Origin: Amanita rubescens
Taxonomy: Eukaryota; Basidiomycota; Agaricomycetes; Agaricales; Amanitaceae
Reading direction: 5' to 3'
Length of the DNA stretch: 64,000 nucleotides
Assembly: GCA_015039365.1 (NCBI GenBank)
Contig: WION01000012.1
Coordinates: forward strand, 248,001-312,000
Position numbers and translations under genes: made by a program. This document shows, one piece after another, positions 11,632 to 24,101 of this stretch. The notes beneath the pieces are model-generated. The model did not search any database. It worked only from the letters and a program-made list of their open reading frames with translations, and was not told the DNA's origin. Position 1 is the stretch's first letter. Each line of letters opens with the position of its first letter.

Positions 11632-12758
11632 CTACGGGTCTCGAAGACAGAATTCCCATGTCCGATCCTCCCCTCCTTCTCCAGTTGTCCCAATTCCATA
11701 TGCTCTATCCCCTTTTGTCATCCGATGTTCATATCCAGGCCATGCACTCCGGTTGAATGCGAAAGACCTCAACTGGATGAACCGTGGATGATGTGGCGTA
11801 CTCGCCGTTGTAGGTGGTGGTGGTTTCTTAGCTAGTCGCGGCACATCCCTGTACCGTTTTGTCAACACGAGATAATCCAATCACGCTTTCATACATACCA
11901 TAATGAGTAGGGTGGGACGTTCCGCAACGTAATGAGAATGCTTCCCCTTGTCTTCTCGATCGTGTTCGACGAAGACTCGTCTTCGCCTTCCAATTCCTGT
12001 TGTACGCCATCGTTGTCCTCGTCTTCGTCACCATCATCATCAACTTTCTTTTTCTTTCTAGGCTTGAATATTATAGGGATGGGTCCTGTAGCAAGCACAC
12101 CTGCAGCTGACCGCAGAAATGCAAGAACAAGCAACTGGTTCGAAAGGATATTCCGATCCTGGTCTGTAATGCCCTTCCCTATACACACATCAGTATATTT
12201 GTCGTATTCCATGTTTCCTGGGTAAACTCACCTGCATGGGGGAAATTCCAGACAATTTTATCCCACTTCTTCCCGTTCAACGCATTGATTTTCTCCAATT
12301 TTGTACCATCCACTCCAAAAAGGACCCGCACCCCACTATTTGTAACCTCTTCAACTATCGCCTTGGCACCAGGGTATTTCGCGTAACAATCCTCTTCTGA
12401 ATCATATGCAGTCGCTGTGATATTAGTAGGGGGCATAAGCGCAGATGCACTGCTACCCCCATTTCCGTCTGCCGCTTCGTCCTTCCACAACCGTACTAAC
12501 GCGCGTGTGAACGAAAAGTCGCCTTCGCCAATAAGAAGCACTTTGTCCGTAGCACGGAACGGTATAGTCTGTCGCTTCGCGTGCTTTGCGGCATCAGTCC
12601 CCTTTGCTTTTCCTTTTCCTTTCCCTTCCCTTCCCTTGTCTTTGTTGTTTTTGTCTTTGCTCCGCGGCCTGCGCAGCTTGTAAAGCCTTTTGCTTCTTCT
12701 CCAAACGTGACTGCTGTGCCTGTAATGCTGATTTCAGAGACTTGCCTGCCTTGCCCAT
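11632..12758 (-). CDS. BMT5: 25S rRNA (uridine-N3)-methyltransferase, Bmt5 family
   Basis: Nucleolar Rossmann-fold methyltransferase that methylates N3 of a uridine in the large-subunit rRNA. The SAM site is plain: VLLIGEGDFSFTRALV, then ATAYDSEEDCYAKYP, GVDGTKLEKI and WDKIVWNFPHAG. A final exon ends FNRSAWPGYEHRMTKG..GGEDRTWEF. The start at 12758 (MGKAGKSLKSALQAQQS, basic and helical) is the only fitting one. Between it and the catalytic domain the frame breaks in a purine-rich tract: the MGKAGK frame stops just after the GGGG run at 12599-12602, and dropping one base restores continuity. A variable acidic/lysine insert occupies 11960-12070. The gene shares a short upstream region with the RAMP4-like gene. 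Confidence 0.85.
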
Positions 12759-12890
12759 GTGAGTAAAGATCGGCGTAGGTTTGATCGACCGTCTCGATTA
12801 GATTTCTGGCACGTGGTTGAGTAATGAACGTAACTGCCACGTTAGTCCTGACATTCTCTCTTCCATTAACCGTGATCAAAGCTTCACAAA

Positions 12891-13194
12891 ATGGCAAGTT
12901 TTCTGCATGCTATTATTTTTTGGAAAGTGTTAATAGATCCAATAGCCTACCCAATTTGAAATGCGCCAGCGGAATGCACAGTTCCTGAAAGATACCAAAG
13001 CAGGGAAGAAACCCACTCATCCCTCACGGTCGGAGAAGATGGCTAAAACGAGCCCTATAAACCTATGGGCTCTAGGGATCGTCGCATTTGTTATTGTTGG
13101 AGGAGGTGTGTTTGCTACTCTAGTGTTCCACGAATATACGCTCACGATGACCCTTACAGTACTGTTTGAACTGGTGCGGGTTATCTTCCTATGA
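12891..13194 (+). CDS. YSY6: RAMP4/Ysy6-like ER membrane protein
   Basis: Tiny tail-anchored protein associated with the Sec61 translocon and ER stress. The core reads MRQRNAQFLKDTKAGKK, then a hydrophobic helix LWALGIVAFVIVGG. A 54-nt intron (13106-13159) leads to VLFELVRVIFL and the stop. Without that splice the reading continues into intron sequence. The most likely start is the ATG at 12891, followed by an intron with the GC donor GCAAGT and acceptor at 12945, which adds PTQFE in frame; the ATG at 12961 is the alternative. About 65 residues in all, usual for the family. Confidence 0.8.
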
Positions 13195-13340
13195 AGTAGT
13201 CGGCATAAGCGCCGATTTTAAGGGCAACATCGGGTTGTACAATCAATTAACCACTAGTACCTTCCTTTAATCTGACATCCTTCTCTCATTTAAATTATTA
13301 CAAAATACCAATGTCAGACCCGGAATGTCTCCAAGTCCAA

Positions 13341-15264
<1,924 letters not shown>

Positions 15265-15564
15265 GGTATCTGAGGCAAATGGAAGCTCTGGCGATACCCG
15301 ATTTGGACGCGACGCGCCCTTTTTCTCACAGAATCTTATTGGCTGGAATAGTCACCCTCGAAAGGAAAATAATATCATCTGTCAACTATCATTGTCTGAA
15401 GAAAGCTAGCTGCCTCAAAGCGGAATCCCTTTGTATGTGAGGTATTCTATAGACGGCGCGGGTTTGCCATGGTAGAGTATATGTATGTGGTGCAGGTGGA
15501 TGGGTGAAGGGAGGGAGTCGCAGAGATACCAATAACGTTAAGGAGGGACGACGTGTACTCAAAA

Positions 15565-15960
15565 CTACGACGCTGCCTCTCCATATGTCACCAAGACCTT
15601 CTCTAGATCAAAGTGCGGGTCCTCCGGGTCAGTTATAACTGTAAAAGCAGGAGGTGATCACGTCAGTAAACATATGCGAACACGTAGAGAGCAGGCACAT
15701 ACGGCTAGTACTCTTAGAAGGTCTCTTTCTTTTTTCTAAATGCCTCCTTCGCCTCCCTTACTAGCCGTTCCCGGTTGTGTATGGCATGCTCTATCTTGTG
15801 CTTCTCATGCTCGGATTTGAGCGTTTTGTGGTGGTACCAGCCGTATGCAATACCAAACGCGAGAGCAGAATACCGGAAGACCTTGGTGAACCAACCCGTA
15901 AGCCAACATATCCGGCAGAGGAGCAAAACGGGAATTTACATTCACTGTGGGTGAAGCCAT
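15565..15960 (-). CDS. TIM11: Mitochondrial ATP synthase subunit e
   Basis: Inner-membrane subunit needed for dimer and cristae formation. MASPTVN (start 15960) joins across a 58-nt intron (15939-15882) to VFRYSALAFGIAYGWYHHKTLK, which holds the single membrane helix with the family's small residues, then a charged helix ERLVREAKEAFRKKKE. The frame then stops at 15714, right after a run of six A. The family's usual C-terminal ending is present further on as ITDPEDPHFDLEKVLVTYGEAAS (stop 15565), behind a good CTTTTACAG acceptor. With one base fewer in or after the A-run, the exon runs into a GTACTAG donor and joins this ending in frame. Either the stop is real, giving a short protein, or the base is an error. 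Confidence 0.8.
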
Positions 15961-16450
15961 GGTTCAAATGCAATGATCTATTTTTTGTGGACTCGACCGT
16001 GCAAAATGGGGCAAGTGTCTGTCACTCGCCTGCACTAAAAAATATGGTGAGAGGTGAGAAGATGAGAAGAGGAATCTAAAGCGCACCTGAAAACCGGTAG
16101 CGAACGACGTGTGCCAGTGGACGTTGCTGGCCCGGAGAATTTCGGAGTTGCTTATGTAATACAATATAATTAGTATCAACTCGAGTGTCCATGGAATAAG
16201 GCTATTATTGCTGCAACGACAACGCCATTAATATGTACATACAGTAATAGGAACTAAGTGGCTAATAAAAAAAGATACAGAAATTATTCAAGAGTAATTT
16301 TGGACGCAGAAAGGAAATGACAAGATATATATATACTGAACAGTTCAATAAACGAAGAGTTCTGGATAGATCTTACTTACAAGTAGAGCTGCAGATTGAA
16401 AACAGAAACCGTATTGCACCACCAAATAACATTTATCACCGCGTCTCAGG

Positions 16451-17516
16451 CTATGCGGGATTGCAATCAGCTACCTGATCCAGGTTCGTTCTTTCGCCCT
16501 CAATGGCACTTGATCTACGTTTGAAAGTCGTATCTTCCATCACGTGGGGAACCTGGTTATATTGGGCTACTCGTATCAATATAAGATTGTACGCAATCCC
16601 TGCAACGGAGAAATTCTAGGGGCATAACTCAGTCACAGTGGCCAAGATATCCTTTTATGTGAAACGCACGATAACGGTGGTGATTGTCATGGCACATACA
16701 GGTCCATACGCATACTTGGTAAACATCGCGCAAAGTACAGCGATGCTCGTGAGGGTGTATAATAAACCCGATTCTGCGATAACGCGAATTGCGAAAGTTC
16801 CACCGAAGCGCAGACGAGCCATGCTGGATTTCCTACAGATTTGTACTATAATAGCAGCTGAAGGAAATTTAGTATGGAGATAACGGGAAAAAAAATCCAA
16901 CATACATGTTGCATATATGTGAATTAAGATGGTACTGCCCAAAAAGCTCTCATACATATGGACTATGGGAGCCTGCATTTTTGTCGGGCCGGTACACTTC
17001 CAGTAGGTGATCATGATAACGCTCGTGAAGTTGTATGACAATAGTAGAAGAGGTGGGCCTACGATGGACCACCACTTTTCGTGGGCCACCCAACAACGGT
17101 AGATCTGATACGACAGTTAGCGAACCAAGGCCGAGCAGAATATCGATTCACTAACCAGGACGCCGTCGGTAATAATCATCGTCAAGGGTTCTATGATAGA
17201 CTGACGCGAGTTCAGGACAATGCTTGTGCTTCTGAATGGGAAAAATACGCACACTAACGACATCCTCCGATGGAGCTTCGTTACCATTCAAAAGAAGGAG
17301 CCTGATTCTTAAGGAGATGCCAAGGTCCACCATGGAGAAAGCAAAGATGACAATTGTGACGGCTACCATACACCATTTGATGTTCTTGCGCATAGCCAAC
17401 GCGTCGTCCGAATAGATCTGCCACCGTAGGCAGAGAAGAAAGGTGGCGAAATATACGCCGGACAGGACTGCCTGTACAACAATCGAAATGGTACCTATTT
17501 CGACGTCGGATAGCAT
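16451..17516 (-). CDS. Orphan seven-helix membrane protein of Agaricomycete type
   Basis: Multi-pass protein with no known biochemical role. MLSDVEIGTISIVVQAVLSGVYFATF opens the first helix. Later helices contain WCMVAVTIVIFAFSM, WWSIVGPPLLLLSYNFTSVIMITYW, STILIHIYATCM, IRVIAESGLLYTLTSIAVLCAMF and GPVCAMTITTVI. The final exon reads GIAYNLILIRVAQYNQ and ends in a polar tail at 16451. Layout and motifs (the rare YW pair, ESGLxYT, GIxYNLIxxR) match a family greatly expanded in mushrooms and usually annotated as hypothetical. Confidence 0.8.
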
Positions 17517-18557
17517 CGTCTCTATGGTCCGGATGGCATGTTCTACTTGAATTTATAAGTCCGAGAGCCATTGTCCTTCAAAAGGCAGCAGCCTTTGAAT
17601 CCAGCGCTACGATAATTAGGCCATGTGGTTCAAATTGCTCTGTTGATGAGCGGAATCAAAGTGGTAGGTCTATCTTCTAATTGCTTTGTTCCACATGGAA
17701 ATCTCCTGGTTTCAGAGAAGCAGTTTCAAAATAGCGGGATGCGGTGCATAGCAAGAACTGAAAAACCGATTCGTATATCTGGTATGCACTCGGAACCAGT
17801 CAGTACTTGCGAATCTACGAATGCATGTCTCGGTTACCGAGCACCTCACCAAGTTCATCGTCTAATCCAGCGCCAAAAGTTCACTGCTCACTCTGACTAC
17901 CGATCTGCGTGCCGCGCCACATCCGCGGACTTGCAGAATGAAAGAGTGCCACATGAGATGAAGCAGCGTTTGCCGAATCCATAATCCGAGCAAGCGCCAT
18001 CATATCCCATAACGCTTGAGAAACACATGTAACTGGAAGACAGTCGAGGCGAAGACGTGTGAGACTGTGAGAAAACACTATTACTAGTATACTTGCCTAT
18101 TTGGTTATTTTTGTCAGCTCCGTCAGCATTATGGCGTCAGCTGTGTGCTTCTTGATCATCAAAGCACGTATTTCGGTAAGTCGCAAAGTGTTCACAGCAT
18201 CAGTCCCTGCAGAGGTGACGATAGTGTAATTACTCCTTTACCTCCATAAGGATCACGACTGATAAATCCGAGGTGCACGCGTCTGCACTGTAATTCAGAT
18301 AGCTCAGGCTTGGCAGCATCGTGATAGGCACACATCGGTTGCATTACATGCGTCTTCATGTTGTCGACGTCTTTCCCATACCCATTATGAAACCCGTCGT
18401 CAGCTTCATTATTACAAGCACGAAATCCCCCTCCCAAATGACTAAATAACAGGGGCGCGGAATGCATCCTCCGAGTAGCTACTTAAAGCGACGGTTCTGT
18501 TCCATAGACCCAGCATAGTCTTCTTCCCCAAACGCAAAGTACAGCAACATCAGCGAC
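17517..18557. other. Gene-poor interval
   Basis: About 1 kb between the seven-helix gene and the AIF-like gene. Short open frames exist on both strands (for example minus 18467-18192 and minus 18078-17881), but none shows family motifs, a convincing splice pattern or a consistent start. The last part, with CT-rich tracts before the ATG at 18558, is the promoter of the AIF-like gene. Confidence 0.5.
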
Positions 18558-19898
18558 ATGTCCAGAGACCGCAAGAACATCGTCATCGTCGGTGGAGGTG
18601 CAGGCGGCGCTTCTGCCGCTCGTGCACTCTCAGCCAAGCTGGACGCGAACAAGTACAACATCGTCCTCATAAACCCTCGAGCCTATTTCGTCCCCTTACC
18701 CGTCATGCCTCGCTTAGTCGTCTCCAACGTGGATAACCTCGAAGAGAAAGCTTTCCCATCGTTGGACAACGTCTTTCACAACGGTAACGGCACATTCGTG
18801 CCAGGAAAAGTAGCGTCGATCGAGAAGAAGACCGAGAAATTCGGAGGGAGCGTTGTGCTTGAGGACGGACAACGCATCCCATTCGATGTGTTGGTCTTGG
18901 CTTCCGGTAGCACTTGGACTGGCCCGATTGCACTGCCCGAAGGCGAAGCCCAAGTAAAGGAATTTATCAGGAATAGCCGCGACGAGTTTGAGAAAGCACA
19001 GAGCATCGTCATCGCAGGGGGTGGCGCTGTTGGTTTAGGTGGGCCGCGTTTTCGCTGCGTTGCTGATTTGATGTTGACGTCTCTTTTGTAGAATTGACAG
19101 GAGAAATCAGAGACATCTGGCCGGTAAGCATTCGAACAATTGTGCCATGGTACACATATTGATAGTGGATTCCAGAGAAAGCAGATCACAATAGTCCAGG
19201 GTGGCTCTGCCTTGCTAAATGAGGCGTACCCGGAAAAGTACCGCCGGCGCGTAGAGACCGGAGTCCGTGCTCGTGGCGCCAGAATCGTCTTGGACGACTA
19301 CATTGACACGTTTGAAGTTGGACCCATTAGCAACGGAACCGGCGTTAAAACGCGAAAGGGTGTTGAAATACAAGCTGACTTGGTCGTACGTCTAATTGCG
19401 AATCGGCGTGATCCTTTGCGTTGACGTGTATTGCTCAGATATCTGCACGGGGTCCTACCCCCAACACAGGCTTCATCGAGTCTTCCCTTGGCTCGCAAGC
19501 CGTGACCAGCCGCAAGAACGTTAGAGTACGTCCCACCCTCCAGCTGCAAGAGCATGCAGATATTTTCGCGCTGGGAGATATCATCGACTGGAAGGAGCAG
19601 AAGCAGATCATGAAAGCTTGGGCGCATGCGGGGATTGTCGCAGCCAACGTTGATGCGTACCTCTCTGGAGGCAAATTGAAGCCATACAAAGGATCAACCG
19701 AAACGATCATGATCACGAACGGAAAGGTGCGTTCTTTCTGCTTGGCTAGACTTTTCACTGACTTGAGTGGGATAGAATGGCGGTGCTAGTTTCATTGGAA
19801 TGTTATGGGGCTTTGTCTTTGGCAACTGGTTTACCAGTACCGTAAAGTCCAAGGGTCTGTTCCTTAGCGGCTTGAGAGCCTCCGTAGGACAACAATGA
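18558..19898 (+). CDS. AIF/AMID-FSP1-like NAD(P)H oxidoreductase, copy 1 (intact)
   Basis: FAD-dependent pyridine-nucleotide oxidoreductase of the AIF-M2/FSP1 group, which reduces quinones with NAD(P)H. MSRDRKNIVIVGGGAGGASAARAL is the FAD-binding GxGxxG fold; INPRAYFVPLP and LASGSTWTGP follow. IVIAGGGAVGL is the second (NAD) Rossmann motif, then QITIVQGGSALLNEAYPEKYR, and ADIFALGDIIDW is the closing FAD motif. After the last intron the protein ends NGGASFIGMLWGFVFGNWF..SVGQQ, a hydrophobic membrane-associating tail. Four introns, all readable, no breaks. An inverted paralogue sits at 24102-25453. Confidence 0.9.
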
Positions 19899-20197
19899 TA
19901 ATAGAGTCGGAGTCTCTGTATTTCTAGCGAGTCTCCCTATTCAACTGTAATAGTACTATGATACACACCTATACTTAATACAATGAGCGTGCTCTTGATG
20001 TGCTTCCTTCGTTGTCATGGAATGAAAGCATGTCCTCTGTCAATCATTTTTTGCCAGGGATATATCGCTTATGTAATTAATATTTAATTAAATTCCCCGA
20101 ATCTAAAATACAGACATATGGCAGTACAATAGCCTTTTAAGAGGATACTTGGATATGATAGTCCTATAAACAAAACGAAAGCGCGGAGAGTTGAATG

Positions 20198-21861
20198 TCA
20201 TGACGTCTTGGCCGACCTGGCGTTGGCGTTCTTTCGTCTTCCGCCTCTCGAAGGTCTATGTGCATTTCGCTTTTTACTACAGGCACCACAGTACCATTGT
20301 CCTTGGGGAATCGACGTCAATCCCACACACGCGAGATGGAACTGTGACCATTTCATCAGCCAAAAAGATATAAAAATAAAAATAGTTAAGAAACGTACCC
20401 ATTCCCGCTCGCAGTTGTCATCATCACAAGCAATCATCTCTCCGTAACTGACGCCACCACAGAAACAGTACCTCTCATCTTCCACTTCATCCGCATCCAT
20501 AGCGTCACCCACATCCGCCGCTCCGGACGCCACAGCTCCTTTAGCGAGCACTCCATCCACTTGCTGCACCCCTAGTGAGGAACTATTGCTTCTCTGCAAT
20601 GGCATTCCCGGTCCTTCCAACTGATGTGGGTTTGGAGGTGTCCAATCAGGCGCTAGAGTATCTCCATACTTGGAGGATACCTGTCCCAAATGCGCGGACG
20701 TCCCATTGCCCACATAGGCATGAGCCTGAGACGTAGAGGATGAGCCCATACCTTGCCTCCCGGCATAGCCTGCCCCAGGCCCGGAGGCAGAAGACGAAGG
20801 GAGCGGGGCACCATACTGGTTCCTCGCGCCCTGATTGGACGTGGAGCCATTCCCCGCCGCACTAGCACCTCGGCGAGAAGTTCCGTTGGCACTACCCAAC
20901 GAACCTGGCGGGGTAAGGTTCTCCCGCTGGAGGTGGTACGCGTCGGTTGGGTTAGGGGTATGTGCCGACTGACCACCTCTGGCGTTGCGGTTGTTTGAGT
21001 TGGAGGATGTACCGACGCGCTGCCTGGCTCCGCCTGTAGCAGGCGCACCGCTGGCACGCGAAACAGCATTTGATCCACGTGCATTGTTCAAGCTGGAATT
21101 GGGAGCTTGGTGGACGTGAGAGGTAACGGAGACCAGAGATTCGGAGGGTGACACAGCTCGATCAGCCCTGTCGTATTCGTTAGACGTGAGCGAAATAAGA
21201 TAATGAATCCTGACGCGCACCTCCTTCTACCGTTGTTTCTTGCCCTAGCGCCTTCCGCTGCTCTGTCTTTCCTAGGCGACTTGTTGAGAATATCTAGATC
21301 GTCATCTCTTGCTGGCCGTTTTCTCTTTGCAGGGCTAGGATCCGTTCCTGACGCGTTGAGGAGTGAGCCCGCATTGGGCCTACGTCTCCTACCGGACTCG
21401 AACGAATGCACGGGCATGAACGAGCGGGGAGCGACATGGGGATACGTCGTCTTCCTCGCCAGAGCAAGTGGGTCAAAGTCCGGAAAGAGCTCGACGAGAG
21501 TGCGTAGGTGATTTGTATGGGACTTGAGATTGTCTGCTGCCTGTGACGCCACACGTATTTTATCCTCGCCACCGAGCTTGAGGCGGGCAGCCTCCTCTGC
21601 AATCTCAGTGAGGAGCCAAAGACGTTCCTCTTTTGGAGCGCTTCCTGACTCGATCATCTCAGTGAGTGTGTAGATTTTTGATGTGATGGAGGCCATGGAT
21701 GATGAGAGGACGGCATCGAGTTCACGGAGGTCGGCGAAGTTGCGGGAGAGGTCAAGGGGAAGAGAATCAAGGGTATGAATGTACTCAGCGAGGATGGCAA
21801 GGGAGTAAGACGTTGAGAGTGGGTTCAGTCGTGGCTGAGCCATCATGACGGAAGAGGACAA
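20198..21861 (-). CDS. ING-family chromatin protein with C-terminal PHD finger
   Basis: Reader of H3K4me3 in histone acetyltransferase or deacetylase complexes. The N-terminal ING domain is [46 protein letters not shown]. It is followed by a long disordered Ser/Gly/Asn-rich linker (about 21150-20530) and the zinc finger [23 protein letters not shown] / [21 protein letters not shown] with all eight ligands. A 63-nt intron inside the finger (between EREW and FHLAC) is in frame, so the unspliced sequence also reads open there. A basic tail [20 protein letters not shown] closes it. Yng2/Yng1/Pho23 assignment is not possible from this alone. Confidence 0.92.
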
Positions 21862-21946
21862 GATTAACCCGAGTTTATGATATGCCGGCTATTGATACAG
21901 TTTTCTATCGCTCTCCTCTACTATTGATACAACTCCCTTTTTCTTA

Positions 21947-22357
21947 TCATCTCCTCGTTCCATATCCACCATAACTTCCGTATGCCCTCAGGCTGCTCCC
22001 TGCCATTCGCCCTCCTTGCTGCGTTCCTGCCGCAGTTGTAAACGCGGCATACATCGCGTGCGTGTCACGCGGATCTTGGTGGAACCCAATAAACGCATTG
22101 GGTGTTGTCGAGCCCTGAGGGAACATCCCATATGTGGGCGACGAGGGCGCAGAAAATGTGAATGAGAATGGCAACATTATGTTTATGTGTGCAGCAGTAG
22201 GTGTTTGTGGGCTGTAAAGAGCTACCAGGCGGTGCCGCAATGTTGCTTGGACACCATTGCGCGCCTGCTTTTTAACCTGCGCGACGTCCGCAACTGGCAC
22301 AAGGCAGTGCACGAAAGAGGAAATACTCAAACGATTGTCCAAATACGGATATGCCAT
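21947..22357 (-). CDS. Hypothetical protein with Gly/Ser/Tyr-rich end
   Basis: An open frame of 136 codons that starts MAYPYLDNRLSISSF and ends SSLRAYGSYGGYGTRR. The part from MLPFSFTFSAPSSP onward has biased composition. There is no recognised domain and no homologous copy in the window. It may start at the internal methionine near 22175 or be fortuitous. Confidence 0.3.
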   Translation of the reverse strand: MAYPYLDNRLSISSFVHCLVPVADVAQVKKQARNGVQATLRHRLVALYSPQTPTAAHINIMLPFSFTFSAPSSPTYGMFPQGSTTPNAFIGFHQDPRDTHAMYAAFTTAAGTQQGGRMAGSSLRAYGSYGGYGTRR

Positions 22358-22664
22358 AACAGGACGCCCTTGTAGTATTACCGCAAATCATAACACTAAT
22401 ATCAGTAGATAACAAGGACGAGGTGTACCTTCATGCTCTTTGTATTTCCTGGTCTCATATGCATATCGGACGCGGGCCGACGCGCCGTAGGGATTATACG
22501 GCAGAAGCGACAGGTGCGCCGCAAATGATTCTTGTCGTTTCAGATGCTTATTGCCTGGCAACCATACCGCGATCTGCAGCCTTGTATGCTGCCTATGCAA
22601 ATTTGAAATCGGTCGACGGCAGGATGAATGTTTGACGGACCAAGAGTTGAAAGTCGAACTAGGT

Positions 22665-23175
22665 CGGGCAAAAGGAAGTGTACGAACGCGCTGCTGCCCA
22701 AGTCCCAAGTCCCTCCAGGAGGCGAGAAGCAGCACTGGTGGCGGTATCTTTCTATGACCGAATTACGCCTCATTAGGACATCGAGACAAAGGTAGCCCAT
22801 AGCTTCAAGTATCTTGTTTGGATTGATTTAATTGACGTCTCGCAGGACTATGACTGGACGCCAGAGATATACCGAACGTTTGCGAAATTTGGGATTCAAG
22901 CCTGGATCTCCATACTATTCGCAAAATTCTACCGCTGTCGCGACATGCCCAACGGAAGAGGTAAGCACGGTTCATTTCCAGGTGTAACAAGACATCTCAT
23001 TGACCGTGCAAGAACCTTGTACGAGAAATACAAACGAATTCAACTCCACCTCTCTAGTTCGATCCTGCGAACTCGATCCGCCTGCAAGGAAAGCGGAGAG
23101 CGGGCGACGCCGAGAAGCTTTTTGGGAGAGAAGGATGGGGAGGATGGTGCATCCGAATTCGAACTCGCCTTATAG
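22665..23175 (+). pseudogene. Second CLF1 C-terminal fragment, shorter and decayed
   Basis: It matches the fragment at 9712-10486 nucleotide for nucleotide over long stretches: the AGGAAGTGTACGAACG start, PPGGEKQHWWRY, FAKFGIQAWISILFAKFYRCRDMPNGR and TLYEKY. It also has parts the first copy lost (DLIDVSQDYDWTPEIY). It breaks off after RTLYEKYKRIQL, so the VWISYALF..MMPELR end is missing. As in copy 1 it lies just upstream of an NCFWF-family gene. Confidence 0.7.
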
Positions 23176-23346
23176 CCGCTCGCCGAGTCCAGTTATACGA
23201 GAAAATGCAAATTGGCGGGGTTCAGGTCATATACCCGTAACATTGCCTAACTGAAATCGCGGACATTGCTCGTTTCATCAAGTAACCATTCAACTGAACA
23301 CTGGTACGTTAAAGCATGATCACCGTCACTGTTGACAGGAATGATT

Positions 23347-24075
23347 GACCTACTAGGTATGACATCACCAGAGAAGTTGTGCGTCAAGATTGCACTTTGG
23401 GGAGAGTTTGAATGGGACAATGTAAAGCTCTTCGAGACCGTGTCTCTCCTTCCCAAATATCTGTCCCCTCGGATAAATTACCCTCCGGTTGCAAACAATC
23501 CTGCTGTTGCCGCTCAGCAAGATTTTTTCCGCGAGTTGTCTATGTGCCACACCGTGGAAAACTTGTTCCAAGTCATACGGTTACTACGCGATGTACCCAG
23601 GCACAACCCCGCACACTATCGTATCAGCGAGGTTTCTATTACGAAGCGTCGACTCCTCATCCAGCACGAAGGGATCATGTTGAGGGCGCACCATCAGTCC
23701 CTCCCAGAAGATCAAAGCTTCTTCATCTTCATTGACAGGGACATCAACTTCTACCGATTACTAGGATCATTCTACTCATCACGAAAGGATACTACTACCA
23801 ACCATGTCGACTGCTGCCTTACACATACACGCTCTTCTACAGTTATCTGGCGGACGGCCCCTAACGACAGCTACACCTTCAGCTTACTAGAAATCGCTCC
23901 TTTGCTGAATATCCTGGGAAATGGTAACAGGAAGCATCGACGGAACTTCCACAGCCTTCTACAGAACACGCGCACGACTCGGTGGCATATACTATTGTAT
24001 CCAAGAGCAAATTCATTCAATGAATCAATCCTCCCCGACATTAGCAGCAGTGCTCGATATGTACAAACGTAGTCA
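23347..24075 (+). pseudogene. NCFWF-family gene, copy 2 (truncated)
   Basis: The first two-thirds track copy 1 closely: MTSPEKLCVKIALWG, QQDFFRELSMCHTV, HYRISEVSITKRRLLIQHE, HHQSLPEDQSFFIFIDRDINFYR, STVIWRTAPNDSYTFSLLEIAPLLNIL. Right where copy 1 continues to YNTLQRNCFWF, copy 2 jumps to sequence resembling the region after the end of copy 1 (GGTAA.AGGAAGCAT at 11584 and 23927). The hallmark motif is therefore deleted and the frame ends in unrelated residues. It is probably non-functional. Its 3' end abuts the 3' end of the inverted AIF-like paralogue. Confidence 0.7.
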
Positions 24076-24101
24076 TGATATGAAAGAGATGAGAATTGAC
24101 G

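Noticed and set aside
12496..12897. Open frame of 133 codons on the minus strand
   Set aside because: It overlaps the Bmt5 start in another frame and its composition only mirrors the purine-rich Bmt5 linker. It has no family features.
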